Shown piece after piece: positions 33,443-41,956 of a stretch of DNA of 64,000 nt. This stretch comes from Amycolatopsis oliviviridis (GTDB lineage Bacteria > Actinomycetota > Actinomycetes > Mycobacteriales > Pseudonocardiaceae), in contig NZ_BNAY01000003.1 of the NCBI RefSeq assembly GCF_014654365.1, positions 434,001-498,000 of the forward strand. The letters are read 5' to 3'. How positions within the stretch are numbered: the stretch's first letter is position 1; every line of letters begins with the position of its first letter. The notes under the pieces were generated by a model that was not told where the DNA came from, did no database searches, and saw only the letters and a list, made by a program, of their open reading frames with translations. The translations under genes and the position numbers were made by a program.

Positions 33443-33459
33443 CTCGCAAGACCGACGTC

Positions 33460-34368
33460 TCACCGCGAGTTGTTCTTCCGCCAAGCCACATAGTCCGCGA
33501 CGGCCGCCGCGACGTCGAAAGCCGGTGCGAAGCCGGTGTCCTCGGCGAGCCGGGAGACGTCGAGGTGCGGCCCGGTCTGTCCGCCCGGCCGGAGGTCGAG
33601 CCGGAGTCCCGGGGTGATCGCTTCCAGCGCGCCCACGAGTTCCCGCTGGCGGAGCGGCCGTCCGCGGGACACGTTGTAGGTGTTGTGCCGCAAGGTTTCC
33701 GTGGTCATGAGCAAAGCGATCGCGCGGCCCGCGTCGGGCGCGTAGCAGCTGTCACCGCCGTCGTCGGCGAGCAGCGGCGACGGCCGCTCACCGCGGAGGA
33801 CGGCGCTGATGTACGGCGGGATGGGGTTGAACGACGATTCCGGGTCCATCAGCGGACCCCAGACACTCCCGATCCGCAGCACGACCGGCCGGACCCCGCT
33901 GCCCGCGAGAGCGTGCGCGGTCAGCGCCTCCACCGCCTTCTTGAAGGCGATGATCAGATGCGGCAGATCCACGGAAGGCAGGGCGAGTTCTTCGTGCCAA
34001 GGGGAAACCGTCTGTCCGATGTAGACACCGAGGCTGCTGGCGACGGCGAACCTCCCGACACCCCAGGTGCGGGCGGCGTCCAGCGCGTTGAGCAGGGCGG
34101 TCGTGTCCGTGCGGAAGAAGCCGACCGGATCCTCGCCGGGGATGGTCCCGGCGAGGTGGACGATGTCCCCGATTTCGTGCCGGTCCGCGAGCGCCAGAAA
34201 GGCGTCCCGGTCGGTGACGTCGAGGGATTCGACGGTCACCCGGCCGTCGAGGAACGACGGGACCTCGGTGCGGCGATGGGCCGTGACCACGACGTCGTGG
34301 CCGAGGTCGGTGAGCGCGCGGGCGGTATGGGCACCGATCATGCCCAGCCCGCCGGTGACGAGGATCAT
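33460..34368 (-). CDS. NAD-dependent epimerase/dehydratase family protein
   Basis: A 302-residue extended SDR. The cofactor loop is VTGGLGMIGAHTARALTDLG at the N-terminus, with DIVHLAGTIPG and FAVASSLGVYIG further on. The usual catalytic YxxxK is changed: the Lys is present (AFKKAVEAL) but Ile replaces Tyr, so it may have a non-standard activity. The ATG overlaps the stop of the reductase gene upstream (ATGA), so the two are co-translated. Confidence 0.88.
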   Translation of the reverse strand: MILVTGGLGMIGAHTARALTDLGHDVVVTAHRRTEVPSFLDGRVTVESLDVTDRDAFLALADRHEIGDIVHLAGTIPGEDPVGFFRTDTTALLNALDAARTWGVGRFAVASSLGVYIGQTVSPWHEELALPSVDLPHLIIAFKKAVEALTAHALAGSGVRPVVLRIGSVWGPLMDPESSFNPIPPYISAVLRGERPSPLLADDGGDSCYAPDAGRAIALLMTTETLRHNTYNVSRGRPLRQRELVGALEAITPGLRLDLRPGGQTGPHLDVSRLAEDTGFAPAFDVAAAVADYVAWRKNNSR

Positions 34369-34970
34369 CGGCCGACCCCGTAGTGGAGATGGGTCACGCC
34401 AGGCGCCGGGATCGCTTGCAACAGACGGAGTTCCACATGTTCCGGGAGTTCGTTGAAGAACCTCCTGCCCTTGCCGAGCAGGATCGGCACCTGATGGAGG
34501 ATCACCTCGTCGACCAGCCCCGCGGCCAGCGCGGAGGTGACCAGACCGCCGCCCATCAGGCCGACGTCCTTGGTGCCGGCGATCTCGCGCGCCGTGGCGA
34601 TGGCGTCCTCGACGCCGGTGGTGATCACCGTCTGCCCGCCACCGGATTCGGGCACGGGACAGTGCGTGACGAGGACCATCGGCGCCGTCGGATGCGGGCT
34701 CCCGCCACCGAACCGGCCGGAATGCTCGTAGGTGGTGCGCCCGACGACGATCGCGCCGATCCGGCTCGCGATGGTGTCGAAGAACCGCGCGCTCGGTTCG
34801 CTCAGCTTGAAGCCGTCGAACACCTCACTCGGGGTGTCGCCGTCGAAATACCAGTCGAACAGCGTCGGCGCGTCGCCGAGCCCGCTTCCGAACTCCTCGG
34901 CGCCCTCGAGCGGTTTTCCGCTGATGAAGCCGTCCACTGAGACGGCGAGGCCGGTGAAGACCTTGCTCAT
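34365..34970 (-). CDS. Dihydrofolate-reductase-like (RibD C-terminal domain) protein
   Basis: A 201-residue protein of the RibD_C/dihydrofolate reductase superfamily: VFTGLAVSVDGFISG at the N-terminus, IVVGRTTYEHSGRFGG, the cofactor motif DVGLMGGGLVTSALAAGLVDE and a final EVILHQVPILLGKGRRFF. These stand-alone proteins reduce small nitrogen-containing molecules with NADPH; none has a folate role proved. The ATG at 34970 has GGAATGAC-type sequence upstream. It sits between a tiny hydrolase-like gene and an epimerase gene in one run. Confidence 0.9.
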   Translation of the reverse strand: MSKVFTGLAVSVDGFISGKPLEGAEEFGSGLGDAPTLFDWYFDGDTPSEVFDGFKLSEPSARFFDTIASRIGAIVVGRTTYEHSGRFGGGSPHPTAPMVLVTHCPVPESGGGQTVITTGVEDAIATAREIAGTKDVGLMGGGLVTSALAAGLVDEVILHQVPILLGKGRRFFNELPEHVELRLLQAIPAPGVTHLHYGVGR

Positions 34971-34971
34971 G

Positions 34972-35382
34972 TCATTCCTCCAGGATTCGTTTCGGCCGGC
35001 CGACGTGGGCGGCGATACCCCCAGCACCGCCGTCCACCTCGCGCACCGGCGGCCAGCCCTGTTCCTTCGCGTACTTCGCGACGCGGGCGGCCAGTTCGGC
35101 TCCCGGTCCTTCCCCCGCGACCAGCACCGGCCCCGGATCGGCCCCCAGGCTCCGGGCGTGCGCCGCCGCCCACTCCAGCAGCGCCCGCCACGCCGGGAAC
35201 GCGGGCAATCCGGCGGCGATCACCACCGCCCCGCGGCCCGCGACCCGTTCGGCGCCTGCCCCGTCCGGGGCGAACCACAACACCAACGGGGCAGCGGCAG
35301 ACTCCCCGGGAGGCCAGTGCACCCGCGCGACCCCGCCCCGCATCCGCAGCTCGGCGACGCGCTGACCTGCTGTTTCGGCCAT
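34972..35382 (-). CDS. Small hydrolase-like protein lacking the catalytic serine
   Basis: A 136-residue protein that aligns by eye with the core of HSL-type alpha/beta hydrolases: ARVHWPPGESAAAPLVLWFAP, then PVLVAGEGPGAELAARVAKYA where active enzymes read GDSAGG. The nucleophile Ser is absent, as are the lid and the catalytic His. The protein is therefore likely inactive or regulatory, unless this similarity is superficial. It is divergent from the LysR-esterase fusion gene and ends one base before the reductase gene start. Confidence 0.65.
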   Translation of the reverse strand: MAETAGQRVAELRMRGGVARVHWPPGESAAAPLVLWFAPDGAGAERVAGRGAVVIAAGLPAFPAWRALLEWAAAHARSLGADPGPVLVAGEGPGAELAARVAKYAKEQGWPPVREVDGGAGGIAAHVGRPKRILEE

Positions 35383-35489
35383 GAACAACCCTGTCACGGG
35401 CGAGGCCGGAAAGGGAAAGACCGATCCCGCATGACGTTCTTGCGCGGAACGCATCACCACGGCCGGTGCGGGCGGGGATACTCGACGCC

Positions 35490-36671
35490 ATGTCCGAACG
35501 TCCCGCCGGGCCGCGGCTGCTGGGCATGCCCTCGGCCGCCGACGCGATCGAGCTCAAACACCTGCGGGCGTTCGCCGCGGTCGCCGACGAACTCAACTTC
35601 AGCCGGGCCGCGAACCGGCTGTTCGTCTCCCAGCCCGCCCTCAGCCGCCAGATCAAGGCGCTGGAGCAGCTGATCGGCTGTCAGCTGCTGCGCCGCTCGA
35701 CCCACCGCGTCGAACTGACCCTCGCCGGTGAGGCGCTGCTGGGCGCCACTCTCCCGTTGCTGTCCGACATGGACGACGCGATCGCCCTCACCCGATCGGT
35801 CGGTGGCGAGGTGAACGCCCGGGTCACGCAGCTGTGGAACTCGGTCGCCGAGGACGGCGGAGACGGTCTCGCGGCGATGCGTGAAGCCTTCGAAGCGCTC
35901 AACGCCCAGCTCCCCGTCCCGGAAGGCACCGTGGTGCGGCCGGTCCAGACCGACGGCGTGTCCTCACTGGTGGTCGCCCCCGGACCGGGGCACCGGCCGA
36001 GCGTGCTGCACCTGCACGGCGGCGGGTACATCGCGGGCTCGGCCTTCGGTTACCGCCCGCTGGCCGGCGCGCTGGCGGCGGCGACCGGCACCGCCGTGCT
36101 GGTGCCGGACTACCGGCTCGCCCCGGAGCATCCCTTCCCCGCCGCGCTGGAGGACGCGCTCCGCGCCTACCGCTGGCTGCTCGGCCAGGGCACGGATCCG
36201 GAGCGGCTGACCGTCAGCGGCGACTCGGCGGGCGGCGGGCTGGCCGTTTCCCTGCTGCTCAAGCTGAAGGAGGAGGGCCTGCCCCAGCCGGGCAAAGCCG
36301 TCCTGCTGTGCCCGGCGGTGGACGTGGTGGATCCGCCGGACGGCGGCACCCCGGTCGCGCGGTGGTTCTCGCTCTACGTCCGTGATCACCCGCCGACGGA
36401 TCCCCTGCTGAACGTCTTCGCGGGTGACCTGTCCGGGTTGCCGCCGCTGCTCGTCCAGTCAGGTACCGAGGACGTGACGCTGCCCGAGACGCGCCGCTTC
36501 GTCGATCAGGCCCGTGCGCAGGGGCTCGACGTGCGCTTCGACCTGTATCCGGTCAGCACGCACGTCTTCCACCTGTTCTGGTCGTTCCTGCCCGAGGCCG
36601 CGGACGCCCTCGAACAGGTCGCCGGTTTCCTCGGCGCGGACGAAGGCGGTTCCGCGGCCGAAGCCGGCTAG
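35490..36671 (+). CDS. Fusion of LysR-type HTH and HSL-family esterase
   Basis: About 393 residues. Residues about 19-80 are a standard LysR winged helix (LKHLRAFAAVADELNFSRAA, then FVSQPALSRQIKALEQL). After a linker helix an HSL-family alpha/beta hydrolase takes the place of the LysR effector domain: oxyanion motif HLHGGGYIAG, PDYRLAPEHPFPA, nucleophile GDSAGGG, then an acid in QSGTEDVTLPE and His in STHVFHLF. All catalytic parts are present. The start could be the ATG at 35490 or the one at 35526. The design suggests a regulator whose effector domain hydrolyses or senses an ester. Confidence 0.88.
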   Translation: MSERPAGPRLLGMPSAADAIELKHLRAFAAVADELNFSRAANRLFVSQPALSRQIKALEQLIGCQLLRRSTHRVELTLAGEALLGATLPLLSDMDDAIALTRSVGGEVNARVTQLWNSVAEDGGDGLAAMREAFEALNAQLPVPEGTVVRPVQTDGVSSLVVAPGPGHRPSVLHLHGGGYIAGSAFGYRPLAGALAAATGTAVLVPDYRLAPEHPFPAALEDALRAYRWLLGQGTDPERLTVSGDSAGGGLAVSLLLKLKEEGLPQPGKAVLLCPAVDVVDPPDGGTPVARWFSLYVRDHPPTDPLLNVFAGDLSGLPPLLVQSGTEDVTLPETRRFVDQARAQGLDVRFDLYPVSTHVFHLFWSFLPEAADALEQVAGFLGADEGGSAAEAG

Positions 36672-36679
36672 GCCGCGTC

Positions 36680-37951
36680 CTAGACGAGCTTGTCCAGGGC
36701 GCGCGGCAAGGCCGTCGCGAGCTGGTCGAGTTCGGCCTCCCCGGCGATCAACGGCGGCGAGACCGCGATCCCCTTGGCCAGGTTCCGCACCAGGACACCT
36801 TCGTCGCGCGCCAGGCGCTGGAGCCGGTTCGCCGCGCCGGGGTTCGCCGCGACGACGTCGGCCTTCAGTTCGACCGCGGCGAGGAAGCCCAATCCGGCCC
36901 GAACCTCGGCGACCAGCGGATGCGAAACGAGACCGGAAAGCGCGTCCGCCAGCGGCTTCTCCAGTTCCCGCCCGCGCGGGATGAGCCCGTCCCGTTCGTA
37001 GATGTCCAGTGTCGCGTTGCCCGCCGCGCAGGCGACGGGATGCCCCGCGTAGGTCGCGCCGTGCCGCAGCACCGGCGCGCCCGGCTCGCCGGTGAAGAAC
37101 GGCTCGGCCACCCTCGGCGCGACGATCAGCGCGCCCAGCGGGATCGTCCCGCCGGTGATGCCCTTCGCGGTCGTGATCATGTCCGGTTTCACGGCCCACC
37201 GGTCGATCCCGAACCAGGTGCCCAGCCGCCCGAACGCGGCGATCACGCAGTCCGCGACGAACAGCACGTCGTGCTTGCGGCAGATCTCGGCGACCGTCTC
37301 GATGTACCCGTCCGGCGGCAGCAGGACGCCGCCCGCGCCGATCACCGGTTCGCAGAAGAAGGCCGCGACCCGCTCGGCCCCGACCCGCAGGATCTCCGCT
37401 TCGAGCGCTTCGGCGCTGTCGTACGGGACGTGCGAGATGTCGCCCGGCAGCGGTCCGAAACCGGCGGCGTTGGCCGCGATGCCGCCGACGGCCGTGCCGA
37501 ATCCGTGCGTGCCGTGGTAGCCCTGCACCCGCCCGATGACGTGCACCTTCTCCGGGCGTCCGGTGTGCGCGAAGTACGAGCGGGCGATCTTGACCGCGGT
37601 GTCGATGACGTCACCGCCGCCCGAACCGAAGAACACCTTCGAGCCCGGTTCCGGTGTCAGCTCGGAGACCCGCTCGGCGAGCTTCAGCGCGGGTTCGTTG
37701 GCGTTGTAGCCGAACAGGTTGTACGAGTCGAGCGTCCGCAGCTGGTCCGCGACGGCCCGGGCGATCTCCTCGCGCCCGTGCCCGAAGTTCGCGTACCAGA
37801 GCGACGCGGTCGCGTCGAAGTACCGCTTCCCCTCGTCGTCCCAGACGTAGCAACCCTCGCCGCGGGTGATGACGAGCCGGTCACCGTCGACCGCTCCCAT
37901 GTCCGCGAAGGGGTGCCACAGCGGATTGCGCGCGGACGCCGACGAAACCAT
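36680..37951 (-). CDS. Class III aminotransferase (omega-aminotransferase family)
   Basis: A 423-residue PLP enzyme with the fold-type I features: FFGSGGGDVIDTAVKIARSYF, RVQGYHGTHGFG for the phosphate region, VLFVADCVIAAFGRLG containing the Asp that pairs with PLP nitrogen and the Schiff-base lysine in ITTAKGITGG. Related enzymes convert amines or beta-amino acids with pyruvate. In the DEVIAAFGRLG motif the usual Glu is Cys (ADCVIAA), a small but notable change. AGGAGGAAG precedes the ATG at 37951. The gene is convergent with the LysR-esterase gene. Confidence 0.9.
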   Translation of the reverse strand: MVSSASARNPLWHPFADMGAVDGDRLVITRGEGCYVWDDEGKRYFDATASLWYANFGHGREEIARAVADQLRTLDSYNLFGYNANEPALKLAERVSELTPEPGSKVFFGSGGGDVIDTAVKIARSYFAHTGRPEKVHVIGRVQGYHGTHGFGTAVGGIAANAAGFGPLPGDISHVPYDSAEALEAEILRVGAERVAAFFCEPVIGAGGVLLPPDGYIETVAEICRKHDVLFVADCVIAAFGRLGTWFGIDRWAVKPDMITTAKGITGGTIPLGALIVAPRVAEPFFTGEPGAPVLRHGATYAGHPVACAAGNATLDIYERDGLIPRGRELEKPLADALSGLVSHPLVAEVRAGLGFLAAVELKADVVAANPGAANRLQRLARDEGVLVRNLAKGIAVSPPLIAGEAELDQLATALPRALDKLV

Positions 37952-38167
37952 GTTCTTCCTCCTCGTGCTCGTGCCCCCATCCTCACCCGGATACGGCCGC
38001 GACGCGAACACTCCATCGTGCACAGTTCGCGGCGCAGACCTGTCCGGTCTGTCGGCGCTACCGCCGGTGAATTTCCCACGTCATCCCAACGGCCCTTGAC
38101 CGGCGCCGGTCGATCCTGTTGTTTGATGATCGGGTTTGTTCAAAGTTGAGCATTCTGGGAGGAACTT

Positions 38168-40120
38168 ATGCGTCGTCTCGCTGGCGCGCTCATCGTCGCT
38201 TGCGCGTTCACCGCTCTCTGCACCGTCCCGGCGACAGCCGCCGAAAGCCCGCCCCCACCGGTCGCGACACCGCCGATGGGCTGGAACAGCTGGAACAAGT
38301 TCGGCTGCGACATCACCGAAGAGCTGATCCGGGAATCGGCCGACGCCATGGTTTCGTCCGGGATGAAGGCCGCCGGCTACCAGTACGTCAACATCGACGA
38401 CTGCTGGGCCGAGAAGAACCGCACCCCCGACGGCAAATACGAGCCGCACCGGACACGCTTCCCCAGCGGGATCAAGGCGCTGGCCGACTACGTGCACGGC
38501 AAGGGCCTGAAACTCGGCATCTACACCAGCGCCGGCACGGAGACCTGCGCGCGGACCATGCCCGGTTCGCTCGACCACGAAGACGTCGACGCGCGGACCT
38601 TCGCCGACTGGGGTGTCGACTACCTCAAGTACGACAACTGCAACAACCAGGGCCGCCCCGCGCTGGAGCGGTACACGAAAATGGGTGAGGCGCTGAAGAA
38701 GACCGGCCGCCCGATCGTCTACGCCCTGTGCGAATGGGGCGAGAACAAACCCTGGGAATGGGGCAAGGACGCGAGTGCGCAGCTGTGGCGCACCACCGGC
38801 GACATCAGCGACACCTGGTCGAGCATGACGAACCTCCTCGACCAGCAGGTCGGCCTGGAGGGTTACGCCGGACCGGGCGGCTGGAACGACCCGGACATGC
38901 TCGAAGTCGGCAACGGCGGCATGACCGACACGGAATACCGCTCGCATTTCGCGCTCTGGTCACTGCTCAACGCCCCCTTGCTGGCGGGCAACGACCTGCG
39001 CTCGATGTCCGAGGCGACCAAGAAGATCCTGCTGAACAAGGATCTTCTCGCGGTCGACCAGGACTGGGGCGGCAAGCAGGGCCACAAGGTCCGCGACGAC
39101 GGCGACACCGAGGTCTGGGCCAAGCCGATGTCCGACGGCTCGAACGTCGTCGTGCTGTTCAACCGCGGCGCCGCGCCGGCGACCGTGTCCGCCACCGCCA
39201 AGGACATCGGCGCCCCGGCCTCCTCCGGCTACCGGGTCCGGGATCTGTGGACCGGCGGCGAGACCGAGTCCGCCGGAACCCTGCGGGCCGGACTGCCGAG
39301 CCACGGCTCGGCGACGTTCCGCGTCTGGCCGTCCGACCGGCCGCAAGCCGCACCGCATACGACACTTTCCTTGCGGTCCCCCGAGTACATCGCCGCGGAC
39401 AAGCCGTTCACCACGACGCTGCGGGTGTACAACGACGGGCGGACACCGGTGCGGTCGGGCATGGCGAAACTGACGGTCGGCGCGGGCTGGAAGCCGGACG
39501 GCGGTACCGAAGTGCGGATTCCCGCTGTCGCGCCAGGGAAGTCGTGGGAGCGGAGCTGGACAGTGCGCCCGTCGTCCCCCACCGGTGACCGTGTCGAGGT
39601 CTCCGGGCGGATCGACTACCGGACGTCATGGGGTGCGCGCTCGTTGACCACGAACGGAAGCGCTCCCCTCGTGAAACCGCCTGCCGCCGGGACGAGCGCG
39701 CTGTCGAAAGCGGCGTTCATGGCGGCGGACAACGGCTACGGTCCGGTGGAACGCGGGACCAGCAATGGGGAGTCGAGCGCCGGTGACGGCCACAAGATGA
39801 GCGTCGGCGGCGTGACCTACGACGACGGGCTGGGCGTCCACGCGCCGTCGAAGGTCCGGATCTACCTCGGCGGCGGATGCGCGTCGTTCACGTCGTCCGT
39901 CGGCGTCGACGACGAGAAGGCCGGGGGCAGCGTGGCTTTCGAGGTCGTCGGGGACGGGAAGCGGCTGGCGAACACCGGCGTGCTCAAGCGCGGCCAGGCG
40001 GCGCAGAAGCTTTCCGTTCCGCTGAACGGGGTTCAGGTGCTGGATCTGGTCGTCACCGATGGTGGTGACGGGGTCGATTCCGACCACGCGGACTGGGCGG
40101 GCGCCGTTCTGAGCTGCTAG
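38168..40120 (+). CDS. Secreted GH27 alpha-galactosidase with NPCBM module
   Basis: A 650-residue exported enzyme. After a signal peptide (residues 1-24) comes the GH27 barrel, about 33-300, with the nucleophile Asp156 in YLKYDNC and the acid/base Asp212 in RTTGDISDTW. A beta-sandwich follows to about 385, then a NEW3-type domain (about 390-490) and a C-terminal NPCBM carbohydrate-binding module (about 505-650, VGGVTYDDGLGVHAPSKVRI). It would release terminal alpha-galactose from plant galactans outside the cell. GGAGGAAC precedes the ATG, and TTTGTTCAAA at 38135-38144 is a possible operator. Confidence 0.94.
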   Translation: MRRLAGALIVACAFTALCTVPATAAESPPPPVATPPMGWNSWNKFGCDITEELIRESADAMVSSGMKAAGYQYVNIDDCWAEKNRTPDGKYEPHRTRFPSGIKALADYVHGKGLKLGIYTSAGTETCARTMPGSLDHEDVDARTFADWGVDYLKYDNCNNQGRPALERYTKMGEALKKTGRPIVYALCEWGENKPWEWGKDASAQLWRTTGDISDTWSSMTNLLDQQVGLEGYAGPGGWNDPDMLEVGNGGMTDTEYRSHFALWSLLNAPLLAGNDLRSMSEATKKILLNKDLLAVDQDWGGKQGHKVRDDGDTEVWAKPMSDGSNVVVLFNRGAAPATVSATAKDIGAPASSGYRVRDLWTGGETESAGTLRAGLPSHGSATFRVWPSDRPQAAPHTTLSLRSPEYIAADKPFTTTLRVYNDGRTPVRSGMAKLTVGAGWKPDGGTEVRIPAVAPGKSWERSWTVRPSSPTGDRVEVSGRIDYRTSWGARSLTTNGSAPLVKPPAAGTSALSKAAFMAADNGYGPVERGTSNGESSAGDGHKMSVGGVTYDDGLGVHAPSKVRIYLGGGCASFTSSVGVDDEKAGGSVAFEVVGDGKRLANTGVLKRGQAAQKLSVPLNGVQVLDLVVTDGGDGVDSDHADWAGAVLSC

Positions 40121-40149
40121 GGCTCGTGAGTGGCGATTCCGGTTCGGAT

Positions 40150-40202
40150 GTTGTGAAAGCCACCTTCGCAACCTTCAACGTTGCGAAAGTGGCTTTCACA
40201 AC
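40150..40202. repeat. Palindromic intergenic element GTGAAAGCCAC
   Basis: Arms 40150-40172 and 40180-40202 (23 bases, one mismatch) with a 7-base loop. It lies 30 bases after the alpha-galactosidase stop and probably terminates it. The 40121-40464 spacer contains no gene, only four palindromes. Confidence 0.8.
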
Positions 40203-40235
40203 GTGCCGCCCCACCAGATCGCACCGGGCCGAGGG

Positions 40236-40283
40236 GGTCGTGAGTGGTAAGTGTCGTTCTAACCCCACTTTCCACTCACGACC
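40236..40283. repeat. Intergenic palindrome, GGTCGTGAGTGG family, copy 2
   Basis: Arms GGTCGTGAGTGG (40236-40247) and CCACTCACGACC (40272-40283). The flanks and centre (GGTAAGTG, then CGTT) match the copy at 239-286 in the same order, 40 kb away. Confidence 0.75.
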
Positions 40284-40317
40284 ACCCCGACCCAGTGCGC
40301 TCTAACGGGAAGGCGGT

Positions 40318-40340
40318 GTCGCGAAAGTGGCTTTCGCGAC
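40318..40340. repeat. Short palindrome GTCGCGAAAG-TGG-CTTTCGCGAC
   Basis: Perfect 10-bp arms with a 3-base centre. The inner GAAAGTGGCTTTC is the same core found in the element at 40150-40202. Confidence 0.7.
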
Positions 40341-40396
40341 ATCCGGAGCCCGTCACGCGAGCGGGCGCCGTTTTCACCTGCTGCCCCCTTCGCGCG

Positions 40397-40451
40397 CGCT
40401 ATGAACGGTCCTTTCCTTGCAAAATTTGCAAGGAAAGGACCGTTCATAGCG
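40397..40451. terminator. 55-base perfect palindrome, terminator-like
   Basis: Perfect 27-base arms (40397-40423 and 40425-40451) around a single A; the core is ATGAACGGTCCTTTCCTTGC. It lies 14 bases past the stop of the minus-strand GntR gene, so it is well placed to end transcription of the hydantoinase-type operon. Confidence 0.8.
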
Positions 40452-40464
40452 TTTCCGCCACCAC

Positions 40465-41160
40465 TCACGAACCTCGTCGCTCGTAAGCCGCCAGCAGCTG
40501 CTTCTCCGCATCCCGCAGGTACTTCTCCAGCGCCGTCTCCGCGGGCCCGAACCGCCCCCGCTCCAGATCGCGCAGGATCCGCTCGTGCCGCACCAGGAAA
40601 GGCTCGAAGAACGCGCGTGTGTTCTCCGCCAGCACGAAGAACAGCCGCGTCTCCGCCAGCACCTGGCGCATCGTCGTGCTGACCCGCTCGCTGTCCGCCA
40701 GGTCGCCGACCGCCTGGTGGAAGGCGATGCTCGCGGTCCCGACGGCTTGCCAGTCGCCTTCGTCGGCGGCCGCACGGCCTTGCCGCACGGCGGCCGCGAG
40801 AGCGGAAAGATCCACAGTGGACAGTTCGGACGCGCGCCGTAGCGCGCCGCATTCGGTGACCCGCCGCATCACGTACAGATCCGAGATGTCCTGCGCGGTC
40901 AGCTCCCGCACGAACACCCCGCGGTTGAGTTCGTGCACCGCGAGCCGCTCGTGCGCCAGCAGCTGGAAGGACTCGCGCAGGGTATTGCGCGAGACACCCA
41001 GCGCGGCGCTGATCGACGGTTCGGAAAGCCTCGACCCCGGCGGGAAGACGCCTTCCGTGATGCGCTGTCGCAGGATCTCCGCGACCCGTTCCGCGGTCCC
41101 GCTCCGTTCGAGCAGGGGTCTGTCGCGGGCCAGTGTCTCCTCGGCGGCAGGAGTGGGCAT
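40465..41160 (-). CDS. GntR-family regulator, FCD type
   Basis: A 231-residue regulator. The winged HTH spans residues about 20-90 (SEPSISAALGVSRNTLRESFQLLAHE), and the helical FCD effector domain follows, with DLYVMRRVTECGALRRASE and FHQAVGDLADSERV supplying metal or acid-binding residues. An in-frame GTG five codons upstream is an alternative start. It is the last gene of the operon running from the ThDP enzyme down, so it probably autoregulates that operon from the palindrome at 47362-47386. Confidence 0.9.
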   Translation of the reverse strand: MPTPAAEETLARDRPLLERSGTAERVAEILRQRITEGVFPPGSRLSEPSISAALGVSRNTLRESFQLLAHERLAVHELNRGVFVRELTAQDISDLYVMRRVTECGALRRASELSTVDLSALAAAVRQGRAAADEGDWQAVGTASIAFHQAVGDLADSERVSTTMRQVLAETRLFFVLAENTRAFFEPFLVRHERILRDLERGRFGPAETALEKYLRDAEKQLLAAYERRGS

Positions 41161-41164
41161 GGCG

Positions 41165-41956
41165 TTACCTGACACCGAGTTCGAAGTCGAGACTGTACCG
41201 GTTGCCCGGCATCGCGCCGGCCGCCTTGGCGCCGTCGATCGGGAGCGCGACGCCGTTGATGAACCGCGATTCCTCGCTGGCCAGGAAAACGACGGCCTTC
41301 GCGACCTCCCAGGCTTCCCCGACCCGTCCGGCGGGCGTGCTCGCGGTCAAGTGGTGTTGTTTGGCCTCGAATTCCTCGGGTGACGCGAGGGTGCCGCGCA
41401 GCATGTCGGTGTCGATGGCGCCCGGGTTGACCGTGTTCGCGCGGATCCCCTGGTGCGCGTGCGCGACGGCGATCGACTTCGTCAGGCCGACCAGCGCGTG
41501 CTTGGTGGCGTTGTACACCGGGTCGCCGGGACGGCCCATCACTCCGCCGTTGGACGACGTCGTGATGATGCTGCCCGCCTTGTTCGCGATCATGTGCGGC
41601 AGCACCGCGCGCGTGCCGAGGAAGGCCGCGCGCACGTTCAGCGCGAAGATGTTGTCGAATTCCGCCAGCGTGGTGTCGGCCAGCGGCTTGCCGAGGTGGA
41701 TGCCGACGTTGTTGAACAGCACGTCGATCCGGCCGGTTTCGGCGAGCACGCCGCGCACGAACTCGTCGACCTGGCCTTCGTCGGTGGCGTCCACAAGGGA
41801 GTGCGCGGCGCCTTCGACGGGTTCCGCGAGTTCACGGATGTCGCTGGAGAACACGGCCGCGCCTTCGGCGACGAACTCCTTCACGGTGGCGAACCCGATG
41901 CCCCTCGCACCGCCGAAGACCACCGCGACCTTGCCTGCCAGCCGACCCATGCTCAT
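41165..41956 (-). CDS. SDR-family oxidoreductase in hydantoinase-type operon
   Basis: A 263-residue classical SDR with FGGARGIGFATVKEF for the cofactor, DVLFNNVGIHLG, SSNGG for the catalytic Ser region and YNATK for Tyr/Lys. The Asp in SSDIREL after strand 2 suggests NAD rather than NADP. Its ATG overlaps the HyuB stop (ATGA), placing it firmly in the operon; it likely oxidises an alcohol product of the preceding enzymes. Confidence 0.92.
   Translation of the reverse strand: MSMGRLAGKVAVVFGGARGIGFATVKEFVAEGAAVFSSDIRELAEPVEGAAHSLVDATDEGQVDEFVRGVLAETGRIDVLFNNVGIHLGKPLADTTLAEFDNIFALNVRAAFLGTRAVLPHMIANKAGSIITTSSNGGVMGRPGDPVYNATKHALVGLTKSIAVAHAHQGIRANTVNPGAIDTDMLRGTLASPEEFEAKQHHLTASTPAGRVGEAWEVAKAVVFLASEESRFINGVALPIDGAKAAGAMPGNRYSLDFELGVR

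Noticed and set aside
33176..33459. Possible CRISPR array because of tandem repeats and palindromes
   Set aside because: The repeats are contiguous without unique spacers, only three units are present, and there are no cas genes.
38101..38167. Riboswitch upstream of the alpha-galactosidase gene
   Set aside because: The leader is too short and only a small TTTGTTCAAA repeat is visible, which fits a repressor site better.
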